From: Bradyrhizobium sp. NDS-1
Lineage (GTDB): Bacteria; Pseudomonadota; Alphaproteobacteria; Rhizobiales; Xanthobacteraceae
DNA length: 64,000 nt
Assembly (NCBI RefSeq): GCF_032918005.1
Contig: NZ_CP136628.1
Coordinates: 3,581,501 to 3,645,500 of the forward strand
Direction: 5' to 3'
Shown: piece by piece, positions 16,556 through 24,722 of the stretch
How the letters are laid out: every line of letters starts with the position of its first letter
Numbering within the stretch: position 1 is the first letter of the stretch
Program-made: the position numbers and the translations under genes
Notes under the pieces: generated by a model
Seen by the model: only the letters and a program-made list of their open reading frames with translations
What the model was told of the DNA's origin: nothing
Databases searched by the model: none

Positions 16556-19500
16556 ATGAATGAAGTCGGCGACCAGCCGGTCGATGGAGCGCGCCAGATC
16601 AAGGTCCCGCTGATCATTGGCGTCGGCGCTTCCCCCGGTTCTCTGGACAGTATCGAGCGCTTCTTCGCCAAGCTGACCGTCGGCATCGATCAGGCCATCG
16701 TGCTGGTGCTTCAGCACCACGAGGCCTTCGATGAGCCGCGGCTGCGCGAGGTCGTGCGAAATTCCAACGGCGGCAAGGTCGCCGAGATTGCCGATGGCGA
16801 TGCGGTCGAGGGCGGCACGATCTATCTGTGCCCGTCCGCGATGATCACCACCATCCGCGACGGTCGATTTGCGATCCGCAAGGCCGAGCAGGCGCCCGGC
16901 GAACGCGCCACGATCGACAGCTTCCTGGTATCGCTCGCGAAGGAGCGCGCCGAGCAATCGATCGGCGTCCTGCTTGCCGGCACCGGCGGTGACGGCACGC
17001 TCGGCACTGCGACGCTGAAGGATCACGGTGGTCTCGCCATTGCCGAAAGGGTCCCGGGTCATGAAGATGCCGACCATCTCATCAACGGCAATACCCCCGT
17101 TTCCATCGCGGACTACGTGTTGGCGCCCGAGCAGATCCCGGAGCACATCCAGGTCTATGCCCGGCATCTGCGGCGCCTGGAGGAGAAGCAGGGGTTTGAC
17201 GAGGTTCTGGCCGCGGCCGCAACCTCGCTGTCGCGCATCGCGGATATCCTGCGCAACACGACCGGCAACGACTTTCACGGCTACAAGCAGAATACCTTCC
17301 TGCGCCGGGTGCAGCGGCGCATGCAGGTGGTCCAGATCGACGACATTCCCGCCTATGTCGATTTCCTGCGAAACGACAAGGACGAAGCGCAGCATCTTCT
17401 CAACGACCTCCTGATCGGTGTCACCGAGTTCTTCCGCGACAAGCGCGAGTTCGAGGTGCTCGAGACCCAGATCGTCCCGAAGATGTTCGAGGGCAAGGGC
17501 GCGGGCCAGCAGGTCCGCGTCTGGGTGCTCGGCTGCGCCACCGGCGAGGAGGCCTATTCCATCGGCATTCTCCTGCGCGAGCACATGGCGCGGATGGATT
17601 CGGCGCCGCAGGTCCAGATCTTCGCCACCGACATCGACGGACGGGCGCTGGCGACCGCGCGCGTTGGCCGCTACCGCACCAATATCGAGGCCGACATGAC
17701 CAGCGAGCGCCTGGCGCGCTGGTTCGTCCGCGAGGGCGACACCTATTGCGTGGTCAAGGAGCTGCGCGAGATGTGCATCTTCTCGCAGCACAACGTCATC
17801 AAGGATGCGCCGTTTTCCAAGCTCGACCTGGTCTCCTGCCGCAATCTGCTGATCTATCTCAATGCCGAATTGCAGAACCGTGTGATCCCGCTGTTCCATT
17901 TCGCGCTGCTGCCCGACCGCTACCTGTTTCTCGGCAATTCCGAGAACGTCACCCGGCATCCCCAGCTGTTCGAGCCGGTCGAGCGCCGCGCCCGCATCTT
18001 CAGGAAGCTTGAGACCGGCGCGCGGCTGCCGCCGGAATTTCCGATCTCGACCGGGGCGGGCAGGGCGCCGGTCGAAGTATCGCCGGTTCGCTCCCTCAGC
18101 CCCGACGTCGGGCTGGAGCGCCGCGCACAGCGCATCGCGGAGCGCTATGCGCCGGCCTATGTCATCATCGATGACAATTTCCACATCCTGCACTTCTCGG
18201 GACGCACCGGCCGCTACATCGAGCCGACGGCGGGCGCGGCCACGCTCGACTTGCTCCAGCTGGTGCACCGCGATCTCCGGCTCGAATTGCGCACCGCCCT
18301 CAGCCGCGCGGCGGAGACCAACGAGCTGGCCCATGCAGGCCAAGTGCAGCTCGGTGTGAACGGTCATCGCGTCCTCGTCGACATCACGGTGGAGCCGATC
18401 CAGGAAGGGGCTAGCGGCCGCCGCAACTTCGTCGTGCTGTTCAAGGACGGTCCCATCCGCGCAATCGAGGCTGACCAGCACAATCCAAATCTGCTGGTGC
18501 GCACCGAGCACGTCGAGCGCCTCGAAGGCGAGCTGCGCACCATGCGCGAGCGTCTCCAGGCGACCATCGAGGAGCTCGAGAGCTCCAACGAAGAGCTGAA
18601 ATCCTCCAACGAGGAATACCAGTCGCTCAACGAGGAATACCAGTCGCTCAACGAGGAACTTCAGTCGGCCAACGAGGAGCTCGAGACCTCGCGCGAAGAG
18701 CTGCAGTCGGTCAACGAGGAATTGACGACGGTCAACGGCGAGCTGGCGCACCGTGTCCAGGAACTGACGCGCGCCACCAGCGATCTCAAGAACTTCCTCG
18801 AGAGCACGCAGATCGCAACTGTGTTCCTCGACAACGATTTGCGCGTGATGAACTTCACGCCTGCGATCACGCAGATCCTGCATCTCGTCGAGACCGATGC
18901 GGGCCGGCCCATCGCCCACATCAAGGCCCGCATCCCCATCGAGGAGCTCTATGAGGACGTCCGCCGCGTGCTGCGCACGCTTGCCAGCGTCGAACGCGAG
19001 CTGAGCGCGCCGGACAGCGGCACGCGCTACATCGTGCGTATTCTGCCTTACCGCAGCATCGACAATTTCATTGCCGGGGTCGTCATTACCTTCATAGACG
19101 TCACCGCCATTACCCGCGCCGAGGAGCGCCAGCGCCTGCTGCTGGCCGAGCTCCAGCATCGTGTCCGCAACACGCTCGGTGTGGTGCGCTCGATCGCCCG
19201 CCGCTCCGCCGAGACAAGTTCCACCGTCCAGGAATACGCCTCGCATCTCGATGGCCGGATCAACGCATTCGCCCGTACCCAGGCGATGGTGACGCGCGAT
19301 CCCGAAGGCGGCATCGACCTCGAATACCTCGTGGTCGAGGAGCTTCTGGCTTACAATGCCCATGAGGGTGAGCAGATGCGGGTCTCCGGCCCCAAGGTCC
19401 GCTTCCAGGCCAAGGCCGCGGAGACGTTTGCGCTCGCGATCCACGAGCTTGCGACCAACGCACTGAAATATGGCGCCCTGAGCCAGCCGAGCGGACGCAT

Positions 19501-19747
19501 GGAGATCACCTGGCGCCTCGACGAGAGCAGGGAGCCTGCCGAGCTCGTGTTCGAATGGCGCGAGCGCGGCGGGCCGCAGGTCAAGCCGCCGCCGCGCAAG
19601 GGTTTCGGTACCGAGCTTCTGGAGCGCACGCTAGCATTCGAGTTCAAGGGGCGCACCGCATTGACATTCGACCCAGCGGGGTTGGAATGCTCGATCACAA
19701 TTCCCCTCAGCAAGCGCATGTTCCACACACCGGTGGTGGCTGGCTGA
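16556..19747 (+). CDS. CheB-CheR-PAS-HWE histidine kinase fusion protein (1063 aa)
   Basis: Domains in order: CheB-like esterase (about 15-200; Ser in GVGASPGS, His in LQHHEAF, Asp in GTGGDGTLG), CheR methyltransferase (about 215-490; GCATGEEAYS SAM loop, SCRNLLIYL), PAS-like region (about 520-640), a heptad coiled coil (about 670-745), a second PAS (about 755-860), then an HWE kinase with phospho-acceptor His868 in ELQHRVRNTLG, N-box HELATNALKYG and W-R-E motif FEWRERGG. No membrane segments, so cytoplasmic. Probably senses an internal signal and phosphorylates a receiver. Its stop overlaps the Crp/Fnr start (TGATG). Confidence 0.92.
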   Translation: MNEVGDQPVDGARQIKVPLIIGVGASPGSLDSIERFFAKLTVGIDQAIVLVLQHHEAFDEPRLREVVRNSNGGKVAEIADGDAVEGGTIYLCPSAMITTIRDGRFAIRKAEQAPGERATIDSFLVSLAKERAEQSIGVLLAGTGGDGTLGTATLKDHGGLAIAERVPGHEDADHLINGNTPVSIADYVLAPEQIPEHIQVYARHLRRLEEKQGFDEVLAAAATSLSRIADILRNTTGNDFHGYKQNTFLRRVQRRMQVVQIDDIPAYVDFLRNDKDEAQHLLNDLLIGVTEFFRDKREFEVLETQIVPKMFEGKGAGQQVRVWVLGCATGEEAYSIGILLREHMARMDSAPQVQIFATDIDGRALATARVGRYRTNIEADMTSERLARWFVREGDTYCVVKELREMCIFSQHNVIKDAPFSKLDLVSCRNLLIYLNAELQNRVIPLFHFALLPDRYLFLGNSENVTRHPQLFEPVERRARIFRKLETGARLPPEFPISTGAGRAPVEVSPVRSLSPDVGLERRAQRIAERYAPAYVIIDDNFHILHFSGRTGRYIEPTAGAATLDLLQLVHRDLRLELRTALSRAAETNELAHAGQVQLGVNGHRVLVDITVEPIQEGASGRRNFVVLFKDGPIRAIEADQHNPNLLVRTEHVERLEGELRTMRERLQATIEELESSNEELKSSNEEYQSLNEEYQSLNEELQSANEELETSREELQSVNEELTTVNGELAHRVQELTRATSDLKNFLESTQIATVFLDNDLRVMNFTPAITQILHLVETDAGRPIAHIKARIPIEELYEDVRRVLRTLASVERELSAPDSGTRYIVRILPYRSIDNFIAGVVITFIDVTAITRAEERQRLLLAELQHRVRNTLGVVRSIARRSAETSSTVQEYASHLDGRINAFARTQAMVTRDPEGGIDLEYLVVEELLAYNAHEGEQMRVSGPKVRFQAKAAETFALAIHELATNALKYGALSQPSGRMEITWRLDESREPAELVFEWRERGGPQVKPPPRKGFGTELLERTLAFEFKGRTALTFDPAGLECSITIPLSKRMFHTPVVAG

Positions 19748-20493
19748 TGCCGTTGTCGACGCCCGATCGCAATGTGATGGAGCCGGCCATTCGCCGGCTG
19801 AGCACGCTGAGGCCATTGACGGCGGAGGCCCGTGCTTCACTCGAATATGCGATGCTCGAAGGGCTGCAACGCGTCGGCGCGGGCGAAGACCTCCTCTCGG
19901 AGGGTGATCCTGTCGACAGCGTCCGCATCGTGCTGTCAGGCTGGCTCTGCCGCTACAAAACGCTGGAGGACGGCCGGCGCCAGATCGTCAATTTCATTTT
20001 TCCGGGCGAGACTTGCGACGCCCATGCGTTACTGCTCTCGGTGATGGACCATTCCATTGCGACGCTGACGCCGGCGGTCTACGCCGAAATCAAGCGCGCG
20101 CGTTTCGAGAGCCTGGTGGCCGGCGACCGCTCGCTCGCCGAAGCGTTCTGGTGCGAGACGGCGGTCAACAACGCGATCCAGCGCGAATGGGCCGTCAATC
20201 TCGGCCGGCGCGTGGCGGTGGAGCGCGTGGCCCATCTGTTCTGCGAAATCTTCGAGCGGCTTCGTCCCGTCGGCATGGTCGACGGCAATTCCTGCGTCAT
20301 GCCGGCGACGCAAATGGATCTCGCCGATGCGACGGGACTGTCGGTGGTCCATCTCAACCGCACCGTCCAGGAGCTGCGGGCGTCGGGCCTGATCGTGCTG
20401 CGCGATCGGACGCTGACCATCAGCGATCTCGACGCGCTCAAGGACGCGGCGTTGTACTCGCCGAGCTATCTGCAGCTCTATCGCCGCGGGTAA
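19747..20493 (+). CDS. Crp/Fnr family transcriptional regulator
   Basis: A 248-residue regulator: cyclic-nucleotide-binding-like beta barrel (about 30-140, LLSEGDPVDSVRIVLSGWLCRY), dimer helix, and C-terminal winged HTH (about 180-235, TQMDLADATGLSVVHLNRTVQEL). No FNR-type cysteine cluster at the N-terminus, so direct oxygen sensing is unlikely. ATG 19747 overlaps the kinase stop, implying coupled expression; the open frame extends further upstream inside the kinase gene. Target genes unknown. Confidence 0.9.
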   Translation: MPLSTPDRNVMEPAIRRLSTLRPLTAEARASLEYAMLEGLQRVGAGEDLLSEGDPVDSVRIVLSGWLCRYKTLEDGRRQIVNFIFPGETCDAHALLLSVMDHSIATLTPAVYAEIKRARFESLVAGDRSLAEAFWCETAVNNAIQREWAVNLGRRVAVERVAHLFCEIFERLRPVGMVDGNSCVMPATQMDLADATGLSVVHLNRTVQELRASGLIVLRDRTLTISDLDALKDAALYSPSYLQLYRRG

Positions 20494-20535
20494 ACCGCGA
20501 CATGCCCCGGGCGGCCGGTCTCGGCCGAGGATCGA

Positions 20536-20733
20536 TCATTCGACGATCGTGATCTCTTGAAGCGTCTTGACCCTGGGGACCCGCTCCTTGGGGAAGGGCT
20601 CGTAGCTCTTGCGGCCGAGAAACGTGTCTGGCGGAGACATCGCGAGCACATCCAACGCCTTGCGGATCGCCTTGCGCGCACGCGCGACGCGCTCTGCGTC
20701 AGAGAGCAATGGAACGTGAATGGTCGTTTGCAT
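20536..20733 (-). CDS. Small hypothetical protein (65 aa)
   Basis: Unrecognised. Begins MQTTIHVPLLSDAERVARARKAIRKALDVLAMSPPDTFLG and ends with a basic-proline stretch. The first half reads as an amphipathic helix. Lies convergent to the Crp/Fnr gene with a 42-bp gap. A purine-rich CAGGGAG precedes the start on the minus strand. Probably real; function unknown. Confidence 0.6.
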   Translation of the reverse strand: MQTTIHVPLLSDAERVARARKAIRKALDVLAMSPPDTFLGRKSYEPFPKERVPRVKTLQEITIVE

Positions 20734-20878
20734 GGCCGCGCTCCCTGTTGTGCAGGCGGGAGCGCAAGCGGTCTCTCAGTCATCGACGTCTAGGGCAGAG
20801 CCTCAGCCGATGATGAGCGAATGATACTCCGATCGCAGCGATTTGGCCATGGAAACCGCAGGCCCTGGTCCATGCTGC

Positions 20879-21043
20879 TCAAGGCTTTTCGGTCCGTCCT
20901 GGCTCGGCCGCCCCAAGCTCCATGCATTCGGCTCGTTTGCGATACTCCTCCGCCATTTCCAGCAGAGCAGTTCGCGTTGCGGAGGAGGAACTGAGAGCGG
21001 CCTGATGCTCGCAGCTCTTCTGAAGCTGGCGATAATTGTCCAT
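20879..21043 (-). CDS. Small hypothetical protein (54 aa), MDNYRQLQ type
   Basis: A soluble helical protein: MDNYRQLQKSCEHQ, then AALSSSSATRTALLEMAEEYRKRAE. The spacing pattern (x-S-x-x-TR-x-x-LLEMA-x-x-Y) resembles the LPPGxxR...MLRRA signature of the proteins at 21275 and 22007. A longer form starting GTG 21067 is possible, but ATG 21043 starts at the recognisable conserved part. Function unknown; typical of small general-stress proteins in this genus, which is inference. Confidence 0.6.
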   Translation of the reverse strand: MDNYRQLQKSCEHQAALSSSSATRTALLEMAEEYRKRAECMELGAAEPGRTEKP

Positions 21044-21274
21044 TTGCGCCAATCCAGGCTGGGCCACGACGTACTCAGTTTAGCAAAAGACGTCATCGGC
21101 TGACTTAACTCATGTTACGTTCTTGGCTCAGTTACGCCGTGAAGCGTTCCCGTCCGGGACGGCGCCACGAAACCGTTCCGCGTCTGGAAGGTTGTAGAGG
21201 CATCGCTTGCGCGATGATCTCAATCGGTAAGAACGCAACGGAGCGCTCCGACCCAACGATCAGGGAGAACGCCC

Positions 21275-21475
21275 ATGTTGATGCGGCGTCGAGAGAGGCA
21301 AATGGATCCGCTGGAGATACGGCTTGCCGCCGAAGCGGAGCGACTGCGCGAACAGGCCGAGTTGCTTCCGCCCGGCGCAACGCGCGACGAGATGTTGCGC
21401 AGGGCGCGTCAAGCGGAAACCGGTTCTCAGATGAGCGAGTGGCTGCGGTCGCCGGGCCTGCAGCCACCGGAGTAG
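21275..21475 (+). CDS. Small helical hypothetical protein (66 aa), LPPG-MLRRA family
   Basis: A charged helical protein with the signature LREQAELLPPGATRDEMLRR followed by ARQAE and MSEWLRSPGL. A paralogue lies at 22007. ATG 21275 follows GGGAG; an internal Met at residue 10 (MDPLEIRL) is an alternative. No membrane segment or signal. Function unknown. It sits among several other tiny genes of both strands, as in stress-inducible clusters. Confidence 0.7.
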   Translation: MLMRRRERQMDPLEIRLAAEAERLREQAELLPPGATRDEMLRRARQAETGSQMSEWLRSPGLQPPE

Positions 21476-21487
21476 CGTCCGCCGAAC

Positions 21488-21506
21488 GCGGCGGTGCTAA
21501 CGCCGC
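21488..21506. terminator. Candidate bidirectional hairpin between convergent small genes
   Basis: GCGGCG and CGCCGC pair across a 7-nt loop between the stop of the gene ending at 21475 and the stop codon of the minus-strand gene ending at 21497. A short T run (CCGTTTTG) follows on the plus strand only. The hairpin overlaps the end of the minus-strand gene, so its role there is doubtful. Confidence 0.35.
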
Positions 21507-21781
21507 TTCGCCGTTTTGCTGCGCCGGGTGTAAGGCGAGCGGTTGACCGGCCGCAGCGAAATCCCCTCGCGCTGCGCCTTGCTGCGAATGGCCGCGACCG
21601 GGCGCTGCAGCTTGATGCTCATGACGCCGGTCGGCGTGTTGCCTTTCGCGAGCTGCTTCAGCTTGCTCACATCAGCGGGCGTCCACGGTTGCCGCGAACG
21701 GCGTTTGTACGCGGGATTGGCCTTGCGCGGTCCCTTGCGGCCGATGGGTGAGCCAGGCCGCTTCCGTGCTGCTTTTGCCAT
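21497..21781 (-). CDS. Small very basic DNA-binding-like hypothetical protein (94 aa)
   Basis: An Arg/Lys-rich 94-residue protein. Central region QPWTPADVSKLKQLAKGNTP followed by LQRPVAAIRSKAQREGISL resembles a short SANT/Myb-like or GcrA-like helix-turn-helix; both ends are basic tails (KAARKRPG, YTRRSKTAKRR). Probably binds DNA or RNA. ATG 21781 has GGAGG 6 nt upstream, and a near-consensus EcfG promoter (21807-21832) points at it. Regulation by general stress is inference. Confidence 0.75.
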   Translation of the reverse strand: MAKAARKRPGSPIGRKGPRKANPAYKRRSRQPWTPADVSKLKQLAKGNTPTGVMSIKLQRPVAAIRSKAQREGISLRPVNRSPYTRRSKTAKRR

Positions 21782-21806
21782 GCTGGTCCTCCTTCAAGTC
21801 CTTAAG

Positions 21807-21832
21807 AACATACGAATCAGCATTTCGGTTCC
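21807..21832 (-). promoter_or_regulatory. Candidate EcfG (general stress sigma factor) promoter
   Basis: On the minus strand GGAAC, 17-nt spacer, TGTT; the known alphaproteobacterial EcfG consensus is GGAAC-N16/17-CGTT, so one mismatch. The start codon of the basic small protein lies 25 bp further down, leaving a plausible short leader with its GGAGG site. Confidence 0.45.
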
Positions 21833-22006
21833 GCAGCAGTGAGGCGCCGATGCGCGCATCACGCGCCGGTCGCGATCGCAAAATCGCGCGGCGTTAACTT
21901 ATTGAAATGCTGGAACCGCTCGGTGCGGCGGAAGCTGCCAACCTTGCCGGCGGGGCCGCTCCCGCCGGGACCATTTCCACCCTCCGAAATCCGCTGTGAA
22001 AGTCCA

Positions 22007-22222
22007 ATGACCGCAAAACGCAACCGCAGGAAACAGACCCAATCGCTCCAGGAGCGGTTGGCGGCATTCGCCGAAAAGGCTCGCGAGCACGCAAGCAGCC
22101 TGCCACCCGGCAAGGAGCGCGAGATGCTGCTTCGGCGTGCGAAACAGAACGAGATGACCTCGAACCTCACCGACTGGCTGAGCGCCCCGGTCTATCCGAG
22201 GCGAGGCGGTGACCATGCGTAG
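22007..22222 (+). CDS. Small helical hypothetical protein (71 aa), LPPG-MLRRA family paralogue
   Basis: Paralogue of the protein at 21275: basic head MTAKRNRRKQTQ, then AREHASSLPPGKEREMLLRR, AKQNE and LTDWLSAPVY match the other's signature position by position. No signal or membrane segment. It overlaps the next gene by 8 nt, so the two are probably co-translated. Function unknown. Confidence 0.7.
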   Translation: MTAKRNRRKQTQSLQERLAAFAEKAREHASSLPPGKEREMLLRRAKQNEMTSNLTDWLSAPVYPRRGGDHA

Positions 22223-22415
22223 CTTCAAGCATTACCGCGCGTTCGAGATCGAGCCGGACGGGCGCGTGTTCGGATGCATCAACCTCGTCTGCGACGACGA
22301 CGAGCAGGCCAAGCGCGAAGCCGCCGCGCTCGTGCGGGTCCATCACATCGAGCTGTGGCGACTGGATCGGCGGATCGCGCGATTCGATGTGCCGGCGGAA
22401 GCGGCTCGCCAGTAG
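22215..22415 (+). CDS. Small hypothetical protein (66 aa)
   Basis: A compact alpha/beta-looking protein: SFKHYRAFEIEPDGRVFGCI, CDDDEQAKREAAALV, HHIELWRLDRRIARFD. I do not recognise a named family, though such proteins are common in Bradyrhizobium-type genomes. ATG 22215 overlaps the stop of the preceding gene; GTG 22209 is an alternative. Likely co-expressed with the LPPG paralogue. Confidence 0.65.
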   Translation: MRSFKHYRAFEIEPDGRVFGCINLVCDDDEQAKREAAALVRVHHIELWRLDRRIARFDVPAEAARQ

Positions 22416-22422
22416 GCGTTGA

Positions 22423-22447
22423 GGAACCGCGTGCAGCGTCCCGGGTT
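22423..22447 (+). promoter_or_regulatory. Candidate EcfG promoter upstream of flavin reductase gene
   Basis: GGAAC, 16-nt spacer, GGTT (consensus CGTT, one mismatch), ending 30 bp before ATG 22478. Position and spacing are right for a short leader. It could place the reductase pair and the downstream small gene under general stress control. Confidence 0.35.
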
Positions 22448-22477
22448 GGTCGGATACCGACTTCGCCGGGAGCCAGC

Positions 22478-23554
22478 ATGACGGACGCCGAAATTCGCAA
22501 GGGGATGCCGCCCGTCAAGCTGTCGCGCGGAGAGTTCGAGCGGCGTTACAACAGCCAGTTCGTCGATCCCGCCTTTGCGCCGCTGCAACGCGAACGCGAC
22601 GCCATCGTCGGCGCTGCCTGGGACGCCTACAGCCATTCGCGCAAGGCGCCGCTGACGCGAAAGGCGGGCGCGGGCTTCTCCGATCCCGACTACGATCTCG
22701 CCATCGACTGGCTCGATGCGCGCGCAAAGATCCTGGAAGCGCAGCGGCGGCATGACGATGCGGAGGAGACGCCGCGCATCCTCGTCATCAACGGCTCGGC
22801 CCGCAGCGAGCACACCTGTCCCGGCGAGATGTCCAAGACCTGGCGCCTGGTCAAGCTGGCCGAGCCTGTCTTCACGGAGATGGGGTTCGCCGTCGACGTC
22901 CTCGATCTGTCGCGCCTCGCCTCCGAATTCGGCAAGACCATCTATCCCTGCAAATCCTGCGTCGCAACCGCGATGCCGCTCTGCCACTGGCCATGCAGCT
23001 GCTATCCCAACCATTCGCTGGGGCAGACCCACGACTGGATGAACGAGATCTATCCGCTGTGGGTCGCCGCTCACGGCATCCTGATCGTGACGCCGGTGAA
23101 CTGGTACCACGTGCCTTCGGGGCTCAAGGCGATGATGGATCGCATGGTCTGCGCCGACGGCGGCAATCCCGATCCGACCTCGACGCACGGCAAGAAGGCT
23201 GCTGAAGCCAAGGCGATGGAGCTGAAGGGCTGGCCCTATCCGCGCCATCTCGCCGGCCGTCATTTCGGCGTCGTCGTCCACGGCGATGCCGTCGGTGCCG
23301 AGGGCGTGCGCCGCGCCTTGTCGGACTGGCTGACCGACATGCAGCTGGTCTCGGCGGGGCGCTTCGCCGAGATCGACGGTTATGTCGGCTACATGGAGCC
23401 GTACGCCACCTCGCATGGTGCGCTCGATGAAGACAGGAAATTCCAGCAGGAGGTGCAGAACGCGGCGCGCGCGCTGGGCAATGCCGTCCGGCTGGCGAGA
23501 AGCGGGCGCCTCCAGGAGCCCGGCGCCGGACTTGCTGACCCGAACCCGAAATGA
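22478..23554 (+). CDS. NADPH-dependent FMN reductase / flavodoxin-family oxidoreductase
   Basis: A 358-residue protein with an N-terminal helical extension of about 105 residues before the flavodoxin-like fold (PRILVINGSARSEHTCPGEMS is the FMN phosphate loop; TPVNWYHVPSGLKAMMDRM is the flavin-contact region). A cysteine-rich insertion KSCVATAMPLCHWPCSCYPN lies in the middle and could bind metal or be redox active. Cytoplasmic. Its last 4 nt overlap the next gene, a thioredoxin-reductase-like flavoprotein, suggesting an electron relay. Substrate unknown. Confidence 0.85.
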   Translation: MTDAEIRKGMPPVKLSRGEFERRYNSQFVDPAFAPLQRERDAIVGAAWDAYSHSRKAPLTRKAGAGFSDPDYDLAIDWLDARAKILEAQRRHDDAEETPRILVINGSARSEHTCPGEMSKTWRLVKLAEPVFTEMGFAVDVLDLSRLASEFGKTIYPCKSCVATAMPLCHWPCSCYPNHSLGQTHDWMNEIYPLWVAAHGILIVTPVNWYHVPSGLKAMMDRMVCADGGNPDPTSTHGKKAAEAKAMELKGWPYPRHLAGRHFGVVVHGDAVGAEGVRRALSDWLTDMQLVSAGRFAEIDGYVGYMEPYATSHGALDEDRKFQQEVQNAARALGNAVRLARSGRLQEPGAGLADPNPK

Positions 23555-24450
23555 CCGGTGCGCGGCTTGATTGCCTGGTCATCGGCGGCGGCCCTGCCGG
23601 GCTTATGGCCGCGATCTATCTGGCGCGCTTCCGCCGCAGCGTCTGTGTCGTTGACGCGGGGGCGAGCCGGGCCGCGCTGATCCCGCGCAGCCACAACGTT
23701 CCCGGCTTCGTCCACGGGCTGTCAGGGGCGGATCTGATCGCCCGCATGTCGGCGCAGCTCGACGACCTCGCCGTCGCGCACGTGGAAGCCGAGGTCACCG
23801 CGTTGCGGCGGCACGATCTTGGTTTCGAGGCGAGCTGGAACGGCGAGGAGCATGCCGCCGCCACCGTCATTCTCGCCAGCGGCATCGTCGACACCCATCC
23901 GCCGTTCCGGGAGTGGCGCGCTGCCGTCGCGGACGGGCTGTTGCGCTATTGTCCTGTCTGCGACGCCTTCGAGGCGGCCGGCCAACGCATCGGCGTCATA
24001 GGCCCACTTCACCGCGCGGCCAGCAAGGCGCTGTTCCTGCGCGGCTACTCGCGCGACGTGACGCTGCTCGCGATCGGCCGGGATGACGAACGGAGCGCAC
24101 CATCGGAGCTGACCGAGGCGGGCGTCGAAATCCTGTTCGCGCCCGATTTGCATCTACGGCGGAGGGGCGGGGGCATCGAGGCCGTCTTCGGCGATGGCCG
24201 GACGCTGCAATTCGACACCGTCTATCCGGCGATGGGCGCCGAGGTGCGTTCGCAACTCGCGCTGTCGCTGGGGGCCGAGCATGTCGGAGAAGGCTTTCTG
24301 AAAGTCGACGACCATCAACGCACCTCGGTCAGCGGACTCTACGGGATCGGCGACGTCGTCACCGACCTGCACCAGATCTCGGTCGCGTTCGGCCACGCGG
24401 CGGTCGCCGCGTGCGCGATCCACCACAGCCTGCCGCGGCGCTTGGCGTGA
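23551..24450 (+). CDS. Thioredoxin-reductase-like FAD/NAD(P) oxidoreductase
   Basis: A 299-residue two-dinucleotide-domain flavoprotein: FAD motif VIGGGPAGLMAAIYLAR at the N-terminus, a CPVCD cysteine pair (about 132-135) in the position of the thioredoxin reductase redox site, and C-terminal FAD motif GIGDVVTDLHQISVAFGHAA. The NADPH loop GVIGPLHRAASKAL departs from GxGxxA/G, so cofactor binding may be altered. Starts inside the stop of the flavin reductase gene (ATGA). Probable partner of that enzyme. Confidence 0.88.
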   Translation: MTGARLDCLVIGGGPAGLMAAIYLARFRRSVCVVDAGASRAALIPRSHNVPGFVHGLSGADLIARMSAQLDDLAVAHVEAEVTALRRHDLGFEASWNGEEHAAATVILASGIVDTHPPFREWRAAVADGLLRYCPVCDAFEAAGQRIGVIGPLHRAASKALFLRGYSRDVTLLAIGRDDERSAPSELTEAGVEILFAPDLHLRRRGGGIEAVFGDGRTLQFDTVYPAMGAEVRSQLALSLGAEHVGEGFLKVDDHQRTSVSGLYGIGDVVTDLHQISVAFGHAAVAACAIHHSLPRRLA

Positions 24451-24533
24451 CGGGGAACGAAGCGCGCGGCTTCGCCTTGGTTGAGCGGGACGCGTGACGT
24501 CGGCGCGTAGCGCCGGCCTGAAGGAGCAAGCCC

Positions 24534-24722
24534 ATGCTGGAAGAGAAGCTCAAGGAGGCCATCATCGGCGAGTTGCAGCGGCAAGCCGCCAACCGGCCGC
24601 AAGCGCTGAAGGTTCAAGGCGCGGACGATGCGAAGGGCTCGGAGGAGCTGATCGTCAATGGCAGGATCGACCTCGGCGCGTTGGCGATGGTGGTTGCGGG
24701 ATCAGTCGCCGGCGGGCCTTAG
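24534..24722 (+). CDS. Small hypothetical protein (62 aa)
   Basis: Helical N-terminus MLEEKLKEAIIGELQRQAANRP, then a Gly/Val-rich C-terminus (LGALAMVVAGSVAGGP) that could be a short membrane-interacting segment. Good GAAGGAG site before ATG 24534. Its stop overlaps the stop of the convergent gene by 4 nt. Unrecognised; likely real and conserved in the genus. Confidence 0.65.
   Translation: MLEEKLKEAIIGELQRQAANRPQALKVQGADDAKGSEELIVNGRIDLGALAMVVAGSVAGGP

Noticed and set aside
16352..19444. A 1030-codon minus-strand frame antisense to the CheB-CheR kinase
   Set aside because: No recognisable domain; repeated Leu-Val-Gly patterns mirror the coiled-coil codons of the sense gene. Same reasoning applies to long antisense frames over mgtE (27431-29404) and clpA (46787-49030).
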